Shown: in pieces, positions 33,301 to 43,164 of the stretch
How positions within the stretch are numbered: position 1 is the first letter of the stretch
How the letters are laid out: each line of letters opens with the position of its first letter
NCBI GenBank assembly: GCA_951802425.1
Contig: OX637799.1
Coordinates: forward strand, 2,914,001-2,978,000
Reading direction: 5' to 3'
From: Clavaria fumosa
Lineage: Eukaryota; Basidiomycota; Agaricomycetes; Agaricales; Clavariaceae
Length of the DNA: 64,000 nucleotides
Position numbers and translations under genes: made by a program
The notes under the pieces: model-generated
Databases searched by the model: none
What the model was told of the DNA's origin: nothing
Seen by the model: only the letters and a program-made list of their open reading frames with translations

Positions 33301-33409
33301 CACTTGGGAACCTTGCCAGAACCTCACCAATGTAACACTGTTGCTCCAGGACTTCTTCCAGCAACACCCCAACAAAGCAAAGTTGGCAGGTCAAGATGCC
33401 CAGCCTTGA
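30362..33409 (+). pseudogene. D pol: RT, RNase H, integrase, chromodomain
   Basis: RT (LQLIIDYSRLNAHLIKDKYPLP, AYMDDIIVFA) runs in one frame to 31252. RNase H (MDVSNLVTGG, VYNKEFLAVIWAL) follows in the next, to a stop at 31896. Integrase (CEMCQWVKPNH, ISWDIV, VMSDWGTQFVSKF) follows with a frame change near 32370. The chromodomain (YLVKWLGYPVEENTWEP) ends at 33409. The order matches B. The duplicated reading ends and internal stops show that it is inactive. Confidence 0.85.
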
Positions 33410-33421
33410 GAGAGGGGTGAT

Positions 33422-33708
33422 GTTAGGATCACTTATGTAAGCCACCAGAAAGTAGTGGTAGAAGGTTGTGAGAAGGTTGCAGATGAGTCACATGACCCAG
33501 ATGGGAGCTGGCTTACCTAATACCCATGTCACATGACCTGGCCTTTGGTGCTTCATGTGATGCAAGAGGTCTGAGTGTGGGAACTCTGGGAAGTCCCAAA
33601 GCTCTTACTATAAGTACTTTCAATTTTCCTATTTTGTACTCTTTTCCCCTTATGTTAGTATTGTCATCATGACCTTACATTTAAGTTGTGTGAGACCCAG
33701 TCTGATAC
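33422..33708 (+). repeat. D 3' LTR
   Basis: TGTTAGGATCACTTATGTAAG ... CTGATACA, preceded by the purine tract AGAGAGGGGTGA. TATAAGTAC box at 33609. ATGTTAGTATTG at 33652 is the D form of the self-priming motif. Confidence 0.88.
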
Positions 33709-34959
33709 ACTCATTGGTGCATTTCCAACATGTTAGGCAACAAAAATAGGATTATCTTAATCCAAGTTTTGTCTCTTCTGTTCCCCATGACATGCACCAA
33801 ATGATGCATCTTCCAAACTCCACTTGAGCTGGCTTATTTGTAAACCCTTGCTGTTTGACATGAGTGGTGCTGCTTGTGTTAGCTGTAGTGATGCTGGGGT
33901 TGCTTCCTGAACCCCTTGAAATGTCCTGTTCCTCCTCTCCCTAGATGGGATTGAAACACTCTTGTCACTGAATAGATTACAATGAATGAACAGAATTCAC
34001 AGGTCAATATTATGCTGAGTACTGGTCTCCCTTGTATAGGTAGGCATTGCCACTTGGATCTGCATTGGCATTACTGGAGGGTGTACTCTGCTGAATGGAA
34101 CATTTGACCTTGCCTCAAGGATATCACATTGGTGGAGATTTGTGCTTAACATCTAGTCCCTGTTTTGAAATGGCCTCTACAACACTTTATCCACCATTAA
34201 GTCAAGAATGTTCTCCTTCAGCAACAGCTTTTGCACAACATGGTCTGCTATGTTTTCCTCTAGTCTTGAGGACCTTGTTACTCTCTTAATAGTACCATCA
34301 TGAATTTTTTCAACAAAGGTAAATAAATGATCTTGCTTCTTTATAAGATACACCTCAATTGAAACCAACTACATCACATGATGTGTGACATGCCATGACA
34401 TTCTGTGACATTCTGTGACAATGGTACTGCACAAACCATTGCTCAAGCACTTTAGCTCATCTACCTCAATGAATTCAATATATTAATGAATCTTTGCCTT
34501 CTTGAGTTCAACAAGAATTGTTTCTGGGAGCCTGTGATGTCCCTGGTACCTTTCATGCCGCTATGTAAAATGTGTCTTCATCACCAAAATGGGCAAGATG
34601 TATGACTAAAATATTAATGGCATCTCCAAATGGACACAATCAGAAATTTTGTCTGCAAGGATATGAGCAGAATCTGAATCACGAATTTTCCTTGCAAGCC
34701 AATTTGCAGAAAAATAAAATCTGACTCATCCATTAAATTTTTAGTGATTTTGTCACGCTTTATCACGCTTTAGGTCATGTGATGTGGTTGGTTTCGATTG
34801 AGGCATATCTGAGGAAAGATCTAGTTCACCTGATGCTGCATTAGTCATTCATTTTCATTCCATCACAGCACATATCTTACCTGGAATGAGATTCATAACC
34901 ACTTGCCAATGGGTGCTACAATTCAGATAGAGAAAGTATGTCTTCTGCCCCTGTGGCAA
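33709..34959. other. Intergenic, CpG-poor repeat-like DNA
   Basis: No supported gene. An open minus stretch at 34177-34368 (HLFTFVEKIHDGTIKRVTRSS) looks protein-like but has no start context or partner exons. The stretch next to 34960 probably continues the A-family LTR. Confidence 0.35.
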
Positions 34960-35530
34960 GTGCTTCTGGACTGACCCTTGACAGATGATGACATGGTGAT
35001 GGCATCCCACATTGATGTGCCTGTTGGAACCTGTCACATGATTAGTGGATCACATGTTCATGACTTTGGTGCAGTCACATGACTCAACCATGACATATGC
35101 CCTTCCAAAGTCTGAAATAAACTTGGTGATGGCCTCTTTCACTCTTGTGAGGTTCTCCAAAGGCTCCCAGGTGTTCTCTTTGGGGGGATGGCCTACCCAG
35201 CTTACCAAGGTATTGGACCTTCCATTTTGGCCAGGACCTTGTTGACATTGTACCATTCCCCTCCCTCAACAAGTTTGGGCAGTGGGCAAATAGTGGTGGG
35301 GTCTCTGTGAAAGGGTTTGAGTAAGGTGTCATTATTAATAAAGACCAGGTGGATCTGCCAGCTTGAGGGGAGGACAAGATAGCATGCAGAAGTCCCAATC
35401 TTTTTGTCAATGGGGAGGGGTCCCACAGATTTTGGCCTGAGTTTCTGAGAGGGGAGGCAGAGTGGGAGGTTCTGCAAGTCCAGGTACATGAGATCTCCTT
35501 TCTTGTTGACCTCAGGTTCTTGCAAGTGTC
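34960..35530 (-). pseudogene. A-family remnant: pol C terminus and LTR start
   Basis: On the minus strand 35525-35096 encodes the end of an A-type pol (KLRPKSVGPLPIDKKIGTSA, then a chromodomain LVSWVGHPPKENTWEPLENL) with a frame change near 35230. It is followed from 35095 by an A-like LTR start with the ATGTGATCC/CACATGATTAG and GGGATGCCATCACC blocks. CpG is lost throughout. Confidence 0.75.
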
Positions 35531-35850
35531 AATCAAAGGTCATGGAGGGCATCCTGTCACTCTGAGGCCAGTCACATGACTGTAGCATTCAGCAGGGGCA
35601 AGTTGAATCTCATTCTCAAAGTCTATCTCAGTTTCGCAAGTGCAAGATAGAGATTTTGTGGCAAGACAAAGTGCTTCCGAACACACTCTAATCAATAGAT
35701 TGCTAAAATGCTCAGTTGACAAGTGATTCAAATTAAGCCCGATATATGAATCACCCAAGTTTACAAGGTGCATACCACGTAACAATAATATTGGTAGCCA
35801 CAGATGTACCTGAACACTTTGTTGCCATTGGTGCAGAACCAAAAGGCCAA

Positions 35851-37796
35851 TCAAATGAGACTCGTCTCCTTACCCCTCCGCCGCAGGCTCCTCGCAAGAA
35901 TGACGCACGCTGTCCCGAACCACATTGCAGTCTAAGTGAATCGGACTGACTGGCCAGATTCTAACAGCACAACATCAAGGCTTACAGAGGAAAAGAGAAG
36001 CGGGCGCCACCAAATAAATTGCGGGGGTGATAGCAGGGCACCTGCGATGGGGCTACCTGTAAGCACTGCAAATGACCATGCAGTTGATTGCATTCCAGAA
36101 CGCAACCTGTAACACAGCTCTAATCAAACATGCATAAGAGGAAGTGCTACTTGTCCACATACCCTATCTCGCTTGGGTGAGTGGCATACGATGCACATGT
36201 CGACACAGACATCGTAATCACTTTTGGTGAGCCGTCAGATATCAGTGCTGCGCGTGCGAAAGCATGTGCACTCACGCCCTCCCGAGAAAAAACCGTAAAA
36301 TATGGTAAAAACAATCATTCCTGTCACATGCGTGGAGCCGAGCATGCCCCATGCTGATGCCCCGGACAAGAACATGCATGGGATCAGCACTACGAAATCG
36401 AGCAATCAGTTGTTGGCTAAAGAGCAAAAGTGCGAACCATTGTGGTTCCCCCACCGCTGAGCGGCGAAGTTCGGCAGAGTCCGCCCGAATATGGAAGCCC
36501 CATTCATAATTGATACCTTGCAAAGGGTTGCTCTTCAAGCCAAAGAAGTATCAGAAAGAATAGGCAACACACAGCATAAATCGCCGTGTGGAATGGCACT
36601 TGGTGGAGTGTGGAAAAGAGCTGAACATAGAAGTATGGGATGTACAGACCCCAGAATGCAAGTGTTGATCTGAGGAGACCAAAATGAGCGAGGGGGTTCC
36701 AAATGTGACATAGATAAATATGGTACCCTAGTAGATACAAGACGAACGCGGAGTCTGTCGAGATTAATTTGAACGGGGTGCTTGTCGTTTTCGATCCAGG
36801 GGGGAGTCGTGTCTTAACCAATTGATTGGCCAAAATAAGCAACGCGAGCTCCATGATTGCTACCACTCTGTAGGATGTGAAAACACAGCCTCATCATCAC
36901 CCGACTCGATGAGATCCCTCAGATTTCATCACAAACCTAACGGCCCAGGGAAAGCCCGTCGCCTTGTGAATAAGACTGTTGAGGATGATTGGTTTAACCA
37001 CGGCAGCCACAGAGCTGCCAGCCACAACGACGCCCATAGCGACAGCTCTCTTGACCTTGAAGTACTGTGCTGGAATAGAAATTCCCGGCAAAAACAACAG
37101 TCCCATTCCGATGCCCATTCCGAAGCCCTGGGAAACTAAGTGCACGAAGTAGTTCCCGGGACTAGCTAACGAGAGCACGAACGACCTTACGAGACGACGT
37201 CAGCAGAGGAACAGGCGCATTCAAAACACGAAACTCACGAGAAAATGTAGATAATAGTTCCAATGGAGAGTAAACTTTTGAGGTGGCCCGCATCGAAGAG
37301 CTTGCCGGCAGGGATCCCGAGGAAGAAGAGCAGAAATACTTGGACACTGCCTATCCAGCTGACTTGAGATGGTGAGTGATTTCTTAGATGAACCCGCTAC
37401 ATTTAAAACGTCAGAGTAGGTAGCACACAAATAAATGAATATACCGTATAGAAGTCTTCAAACACACCATAAGACTGCACAGTTCCAACAGAACAAAATA
37501 TGAGTATCGCTCTGAAGAACAATCAGCGCAACGTCCTGATGACCGCTTTCCGAGGCGAAGCACCCCCCAAGGACGGTCAACCATGCCTGGAGGCCGCCTT
37601 CCGGATACTCGGGTTCTTGAGCAGCTGGTTGTTTAGGCTTGCCTTTCTCATCTCCAATGGGAAATTGGATCAAAATTGGTTTCGAAGATTGCAAATGAAG
37701 CGGGGGTGGGCGATCAAGTTGGACAGTTTCTTCATCTCCGATACGTAGAATTTTCGACGCAATTTCTTCGAAACTTGGTGGTTCGGTGAACGACAT
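35851..37796 (-). CDS. MFS transporter, monocarboxylate-transporter type
   Basis: A major facilitator of the fungal monocarboxylate/riboflavin-like group; the substrate cannot be told. Eleven exons (37796-37564, 37511-37445, 37396-37239, 37185-36937, 36867-36727, 36669-36573, 36516-36438, 36389-36276, 36247-36163, 36106-35986, 35931-35851) join in frame to 474 residues. After a soluble N terminus come YPEGGLQAWLTVLGG, VQSYGVFEDFYT, SWIGSVQVFLLFFLGIPAGK, SLASPGNYF, SQGFGMGIGMGLLFLP, FWGLYIPYFYVQLF, NGASIFGR, SEIG and IAGALL...FIWWRPL: the normal order of the family with about 12 helices. The start at 37796 (MSFTEPPSFEE) is preferred over an in-frame ATG at 37844. All introns are short GT-AG; several donors are weak. 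Confidence 0.88.
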
Positions 37797-38098
37797 CGGA
37801 GCGAGGACCAGAGAGAGCGAGGCAACAAGGCAGCAAAGTCGCATGGAAACGAGTTGGGTACAAAGGTATCAATCCGGGTACAGTTACCAGAGTGAATCAC
37901 TCCCGCTCCCAATGAATTGGCGGACGAGAATCACGCGACGCTTCCGGTACAAGTACGGCCAAAGGCATCACCTATATGATTCCGAGAAGGCGCCTTACCC
38001 AGTATCCTATGATCGGTCTCCTGACTATTCAGAGGCATATTGACCTTAGAGAGGGGCTCACGCGCGGGAAATGGCCAGCCCATGCCGACAGGAGAGCA

Positions 38099-38759
38099 TC
38101 ATAACGCCATGCGCGTCAGGATATCCCTAAACAAACGCGAGTGAGGCAGGAGCCAGTGGGTAAGGCATAAATGCTTCGCTGACGATTTGTACCGTTCCAT
38201 CAGCCTCTCGAACCGCTTTCGCCCTTGGAATTCCTGTAATTCCCCGTCATCGTCCCAACCGAACTTGATCAACTCCTTTTTCCTGTTCCTTATGCGGTCC
38301 TTCAACTCGCCCCACATGACTTCCTGACTCCTCAACACACTCTGGTATGAAAAATACAGATGCATCACCATGGCCCGCTCCGTGAGTAACGCGTGAGTAA
38401 CGCCTTCACTCCCTCCGAATCGCGCACAGTAAATCCGTAGGTACCTGGCTTGTCGAACTCAAGGAGGGGCCCGCCTGCTGCTTCACATCGTTATATTCGG
38501 CCGGCGTGGTGAAGAGGGGTGGGGGCGGCGAATTCGGGGTGGCTTCACGTGATATGTCGCCTATCACGATGTGGACTTTGGACGAACGCCTAGAATAGCG
38601 CCGTTCATGGGGCTGGAAGACTCCTTCGGTCGCCAGAGAAAGTCGTCCCGTTGAGGGAAGTGGAAAAGGATATCGATATTGGACAGGTGAGGTTGAGGTT
38701 GAGGTGACGGATGTGCAATCATGTGAGGGACTGGCAGTGTAAGATGAGATAGCCTGCAC
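38099..38759 (-). CDS. Unknown small protein, two exons
   Basis: First exon from ATG 38759: about 100 residues, Ser/Thr/Pro-rich, with ERRYSRRSSKVHIVIGDISRE. A GTACCT donor near 38440 follows SLSSTSQ. A second part (about 38370-38099) is helical and charged: VMWGELKDRIRNRKKELIKF, then GRKRFERLMERYKSSAKHLC, ending at 38099. The amino-acid make-up of the second part looks like a true protein. I do not recognise a family. Whether the two parts are one gene rests only on the splice sites. Confidence 0.45.
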
Positions 38760-38879
38760 TGTTGGTAATCACCCAGGCAGCTTACATAATCACGCGACGT
38801 ATTTGGAAATGGCTCAGACAGTGCCACAGCTCAGTCTTAAATTCGACTGAGCTAACGAAGTTACCCTAGTTTCTAACAG

Positions 38880-39440
38880 ATTATGAGATTCACTGCACAA
38901 AACGACCTCACCCTGCCCAACACCTTCTCCAACACTTTAAGCATGCCTCGACTCCACAATGACAGGGCGAACTGGGCTGACTACAAGTTGAAAGCCTGCA
39001 CAGCTATGGGCACAAAAGGTTTAATCAGACATTGTGATGGCTCTGCATGAAAACTGGTTGCTTACCCAGAAGTAAACAGAATCCCGATGAAGACTCCAGG
39101 AGTCTGAGTGACTGATGAAGAACTAGAAGAAAACTTGATGAGTATGAGCAGAAACAGTATGGTGTGCAACACATACTGCTCATGACGGTATCCCCCTGGC
39201 TGGCTACAATTGTCAATGTCCCCTACTGAAATGTGGACTGCTATCCACACTGACACTATGAAAAAGAGTCAGCTCCCAAGGTCGATATGTGCTGCAGACT
39301 TCAGTCAATGGTCTGCGGTGAAGATGCTGATGTAAAAGCCCACCTGAACTCAATGCTAAAGGTTTGAGAAGAGCTGGAAGGAATTGGTGCATCAGTTGCT
39401 GATGACAATTTCATGACTATGATACTCACATCATTACTGC
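38880..39440 (+). pseudogene. Ty1/Copia gag remnant
   Basis: The plus strand reads TFSNTLSMPRLHNDRANWAD and LKACTAMGTKGLIRHCDGSA, then TDEELEEN and, in another frame, RLQSMVCGEDADVKAHLNSM and EELEGIGASVADDNFMTMIL. This is the order of agaric Copia gag (UBN2-type), with several stops and shifts. It ends where a B-family LTR piece begins. Confidence 0.78.
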
Positions 39441-39452
39441 CAAGCTGCTTTT

Positions 39453-39533
39453 CCTTTTTTGTACTCTTTTCCCCTTATCTTAGTATTGTTGTCATGACCT
39501 TACCCTTAAGTTTGTGAGACCCAGTCTGATACA
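39453..39533 (+). repeat. B-family LTR 3' end fragment
   Basis: TTTTGTACTCTTTTCCCCTTATCTTAG ... GAGACCCAGTCTGATACA matches the last 80 bp of the D LTR (33632-33708). It retains the ATCTTAGTATTG motif. Confidence 0.8.
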
Positions 39534-40156
39534 TCACCCCTGTTTTTTAATTTTTTAATTTTTTAATTTTAATCCAATTTATACTCATTTTGGGGCCATA
39601 CCCTATGTTAGAGTACACTACTGATTGCCTCTGCTGTGTTGCTGGAGTGTTTGTTGAGAGCGCCAGGTATGGTAGATCACGACTGACTGGGAGGTGACAG
39701 GAGTTGTATTGGTACTTCTACTGTCCTTATATACATCCTCCATAGTTATGTACCTCAGTACTGTGATGCGACAGTAGTTGCGTTACTGTGATGTGTACAA
39801 TCCCTATGCTACAATCATTGCTTATGTAATCGTTCTACTCTACACTATCTTGTATGAGCGCAATGCTCTTATAAGTTAGTTACAGTCATAGTAATACAAG
39901 TTATACCATGGACGGATCTTCATGATCCTTGAATACTCCAACATTTGTCTATACATATACTCTGGGCTGCTGTGTGGCACTATTGCATGGGATGCACCTT
40001 TTAGGTGTAAGAATGAAAAGATGTATGTAGAATGGGGGATGCCAGGTGCACTAAAAAAACCCCAGCATGGGGGAAAAAGCTACCAGTGTCTGTTTGAATG
40101 GCATGTATAAGGGGTATCTGGCCTCACTCACATTTTCTGCCCTGCAGGTGTTTGGG
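39534..40156. other. Intergenic; possible solo LTR
   Basis: Starts with TTTTTTAA tandem units (39543-39575). From TGTTAGAGTACAC at 39608 to about 39910 there is an LTR-like stretch with a TATATA box near 39729. A clear CA end and TSD were not found. The rest is AT-rich with no gene. Confidence 0.35.
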
Positions 40157-40381
40157 TGGGTAAGGCCATAGGCCTTTTGTATGTACTTGATTATATAATC
40201 CATATACCCTATTTAGTCTACCTAGCATAGCTGCTTGGCTATGCTTATGTCAGCAGCCCTCTGGAGGGCCACTTGCCTATATACTGTGTCATGACTGTAC
40301 ACAGAGGGCAGATCCCTCTACATAGAACTACACTCAATATACAGTTGAGTCCAGTTCTTTTGAGGGATAAGTCATATTACA
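40157..40381 (+). repeat. LTR of E', older relative of element E
   Basis: Plus-oriented copy of the E LTR (TGGGTAAGGCC ... GGGATAAGTCATATTACA). Its internal sequence would continue ACTTTTTTGAACC, which is found at 49753 on the far side of element E. With the adjacent minus-oriented E LTR it forms a long near-palindrome (40157-40614). Confidence 0.85.
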
Positions 40382-40388
40382 ACTTTTT

Positions 40389-40614
40389 TATAAGGTAGCT
40401 TATCCCTCAAAAGAACCAGACTCAACAGTATATTGAGTAGGTAGTTCTATGTAGAGGGATCTGCCCTCTCTGTACAGTCATGACATTGTATATATAGGTG
40501 AGCAGCCCTCTGGAGGGCCACTGATGTAAGCATAGCCAAGCAGCTATGCTTATTGAACTAAATATGGTATGTAGATTATGTAATCAGAAATATAGAAGGC
40601 CTGGGGCCTTACAC
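40389..40614 (-). repeat. E 3' LTR
   Basis: 226 bp. On the minus strand it starts TGTAAGGCCCCAGGCC. Compared with the 5' LTR it has ten more bases (TTCTATGTAG) and an inverted 17-bp hairpin segment (see findings). Confidence 0.85.
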
Positions 40615-40911
40615 CCTCCCCCACTGGAGAGGCCCCTAACTGGAGACGATGTGCAGGCAGTGCAGGATGACAAGCAGGATTGTATAAAATATTAAAGGGG
40701 CACATCCCCTTGGGCAGGGTTGTTGCCATGTCACCAGGTGCAATCCCCTCCTGGGGCCTTTGCCTGGTGCTGACAGGTCTGGCCTGGTGGTCTGCACAAC
40801 CTGCCCCCAGTTGGACAGTGTGTCACAAGTGGCATGCCCCAGTGGGGGGTGCCCCAAGTGCTGCTGTCTCATCCTGCAGGGTAGGCAATTTTTTTTTAAA
40901 GGCTCAGACAC
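40615..40911 (-). other. E 3' untranslated stretch
   Basis: Between ORF3 and the 3' LTR. No ORF on the minus strand. It ends in the purine-rich tract beside the LTR. Confidence 0.4.
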
Positions 40912-43119
40912 TTAGTCCGAGCCCTGCTCATAGTCACATGGCAGCTCACCCTCATCATTGCTCCAGTCAGGTGACAACACAACAGGCCTCTTTGTGGCCT
41001 TAGTGGCTGATGACTTAGCTGCTTTCTTTTTTTGTTTTTGAGAGGGCCCCACACCCTCTGTTTGGGATATTGTTAAATCCCCAATAGGCAGCCCTAGGGG
41101 GTTTTGGACAGTGGATGTACTTCCACTGTCTTCCAGGGGCATGTCGCCCTTCCATTCATCCCCCGTCCTCTCCCCCACCTGGAAGCAGCATGGACATGCG
41201 CTGTGCCCTATGCACTCTAGCAGTGCATATGTTCGGGGGGGTATGGGAGGCTTCTCCCATTCAGCCAGTGATAGCTGGATGTCATTGTCCAAGGGGGCAT
41301 TCCCCTTTTGCATGTACTCACATGGGCACACAAGTACGAATTCGTCCCAGAGCTCCACTTCTTCAACAGAGACTCTGGCATCAGCAAATGCCTTGATCGT
41401 CTGTGCAATTGTCAGCATTACTTTTTGTGGTCCAGAGTCTGGACCGTCGCACAGGGAGGACTCTCTCTTTGATGGCCTGTGCATACGCCCCCTTTGAGAC
41501 AAAGAGGGCCATGGCCATGGCCAGGAACGGGTGCCGCATCCGGGCCCAGGATGGCACACATGCCATTATGGTGCACCAGATGGCCACCTTGTGCACAAAA
41601 GACAGGGGTGAGTCCCCATCTTTATCAATGCCAAGGATGGCCACTCTGCCCATCCTTATTTCCTTGACACAGCAGCGCAGGTCTGACACTGCACCTCTGT
41701 TGCCTTTCTGATTCATGGGGGGAATTTCCCCCTTCTCTCCTACAAAGGAGAGCCACAACTCTTGGGGGAGCAATGGCTCCCCAACCTCTATGAACTCCCT
41801 CATGGGAGGTACAACTACTCTTGTCATTGCCAGCAGCAATGTCTGGTATGATGGATAGGAGGGTACTCCCCCTCCTGCAAGTTCCAAGGGTCCTGCCCTC
41901 AGGGATGGGTTGCCCATCCCTCCACTCTCTCACAACATCTGCCCTTGCAGATGGCAGGCTACCTGGTCTGCCAATTTCTTGACCCTGGCAGGAACTCTCC
42001 AGTTCCTCAGCAGCCAGTCCTCGACTGGCATAGGTGGCTTAGCCACCACAGCATTCTTCTGGGCCTCCTTGATGGCCCATCACATCTTCATCATGGCAGT
42101 CATATTGTAACTGCCTTCAGGTGCTCCATGATGCACCTGTTGGTTGAGGGCAATCACCTCCTCAACCATCTTCAACTTGACAACCCATGCACCGGGTTTC
42201 ATGGACACCCCAGATGGCCAAGGGTAGCCATCTGGAGCTCTATCCAGTTGGGGGGCATTAAAGGGATAACCTCTTGTCAGAGGCACAAGAATCGTCTCTG
42301 CGAAAGTTCGTTTATGCCTCAGTGAGGCATCAGGATTCTGCTGACTGACACCAGCAGGTGGAAGAGGGGGATATCCCTCTTCAAAACTCATGGGGATGTC
42401 AATGTCACCCATAGGCGGTGCTATGTCTGCATACGAGATGGTGGTGTGGGCCCGTTTTGGGTCCCACTCCAAGGGATCCCTTTTGGGTCCCTTTCCCTTT
42501 GCTGTGGTTTGCAGCATGGCAAGTTCCTTGTTGGTGCTTGCCAACTTTTCTGTCAAGGAGAGAATCTTCTCCCTCTAAGGTCTTCTTTGACCTTGTCCAA
42601 ATTATCATAAGCTTTTTCAAGCTTTTGCCAATGACCCATGCAAAGGGCACTGCCCTTCTCATTATCCTTGCACAAGTCTTCCAGCTTGCACTGCATCACC
42701 TCAAGCTCCAGCCTGAGTTTGTGCTTAGCACTTTCCTGTGCTTCCTTAAGCATTTGCTGAAATGCTTCATCTGAGTGCAACAGTGACTTGAAGATGTGAC
42801 AATGGAACCCGATGCACTGAGGGCACTGGGATCCATGAGTGATTGCATGAATCATGCAGTCTTGGACCCAGGGGAGGGCCTCCTCCCCTTGTGACAATAA
42901 TGGCTGGGACAACCCAGCCATTCTGACGATGCTCATTGGCAACAAGTTCCCTGGTGCAAGGCCAGGGACAGTGGTGGTAGCAGTGGCAGCAGCAGCAGCA
43001 GCAGTGCAGGTAGCACAAGGAGATGGGGTCTCCCCCATCAGATCATCTATGGTTATGGTTGATGGAGAAAAGAGAAAAAGAGGGTGGACCCTCTTAAGGT
43101 TTTGTACCTGAGCCACCAC
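40912..43119 (-). pseudogene. E ORF3: long extra coding region downstream of integrase
   Basis: Four open stretches in succession on the minus strand (43119-42553, 42556-42080, 41917-41381, 41559-40912), joined by small frame changes and a few stops, add up to about 700 codons. From the N terminus: a short basic start, an Ala/Thr tract, a Cys/His cluster (SQCPQCIGFHCHIFKSLL), then a long coiled coil (LRLELEVMQCKLEDLCKDN ... REKILSLTEKLASTNKELAM). A middle part has SYADIAPPMGDIDIPMSFEE. The second half ends in a Lys-rich tail and DWSNDEGELPCDYEQGSD. There is no transmembrane segment or signal peptide, so it is not an envelope gene. I do not recognise it. It starts about 45 nt after pol and precedes the purine tract, so it belongs to the element. 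Confidence 0.55.
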
Positions 43120-43164
43120 ATGACTTAATCACTGTGGCTAATGACCCCATGGTCTGGCTCGATC

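Larger units (their letters stand above)
29400..33708 (+). mobile_element. Element D: decayed gypsy chromovirus, B family, lacking 5' LTR and protease
   Basis: Order gag, RT, RNase H, integrase, chromodomain, 3' LTR, with many stops. CpG is nearly absent, while TG and CA are common. The left edge is truncated; 29400 is approximate. Gag passes to the RT region over about 70 bp with no protease motif. Confidence 0.85.

Noticed and set aside
36272..36538. Frame breaks suggesting the MFS gene is a pseudogene
   Set aside because: Short GT-AG introns restore one frame over eleven exons; exon lengths sum to 475 codons including the stop.
40912..43119. ORF3 of E as an envelope gene
   Set aside because: No signal peptide, no transmembrane helix; coiled coil and charged tails instead.
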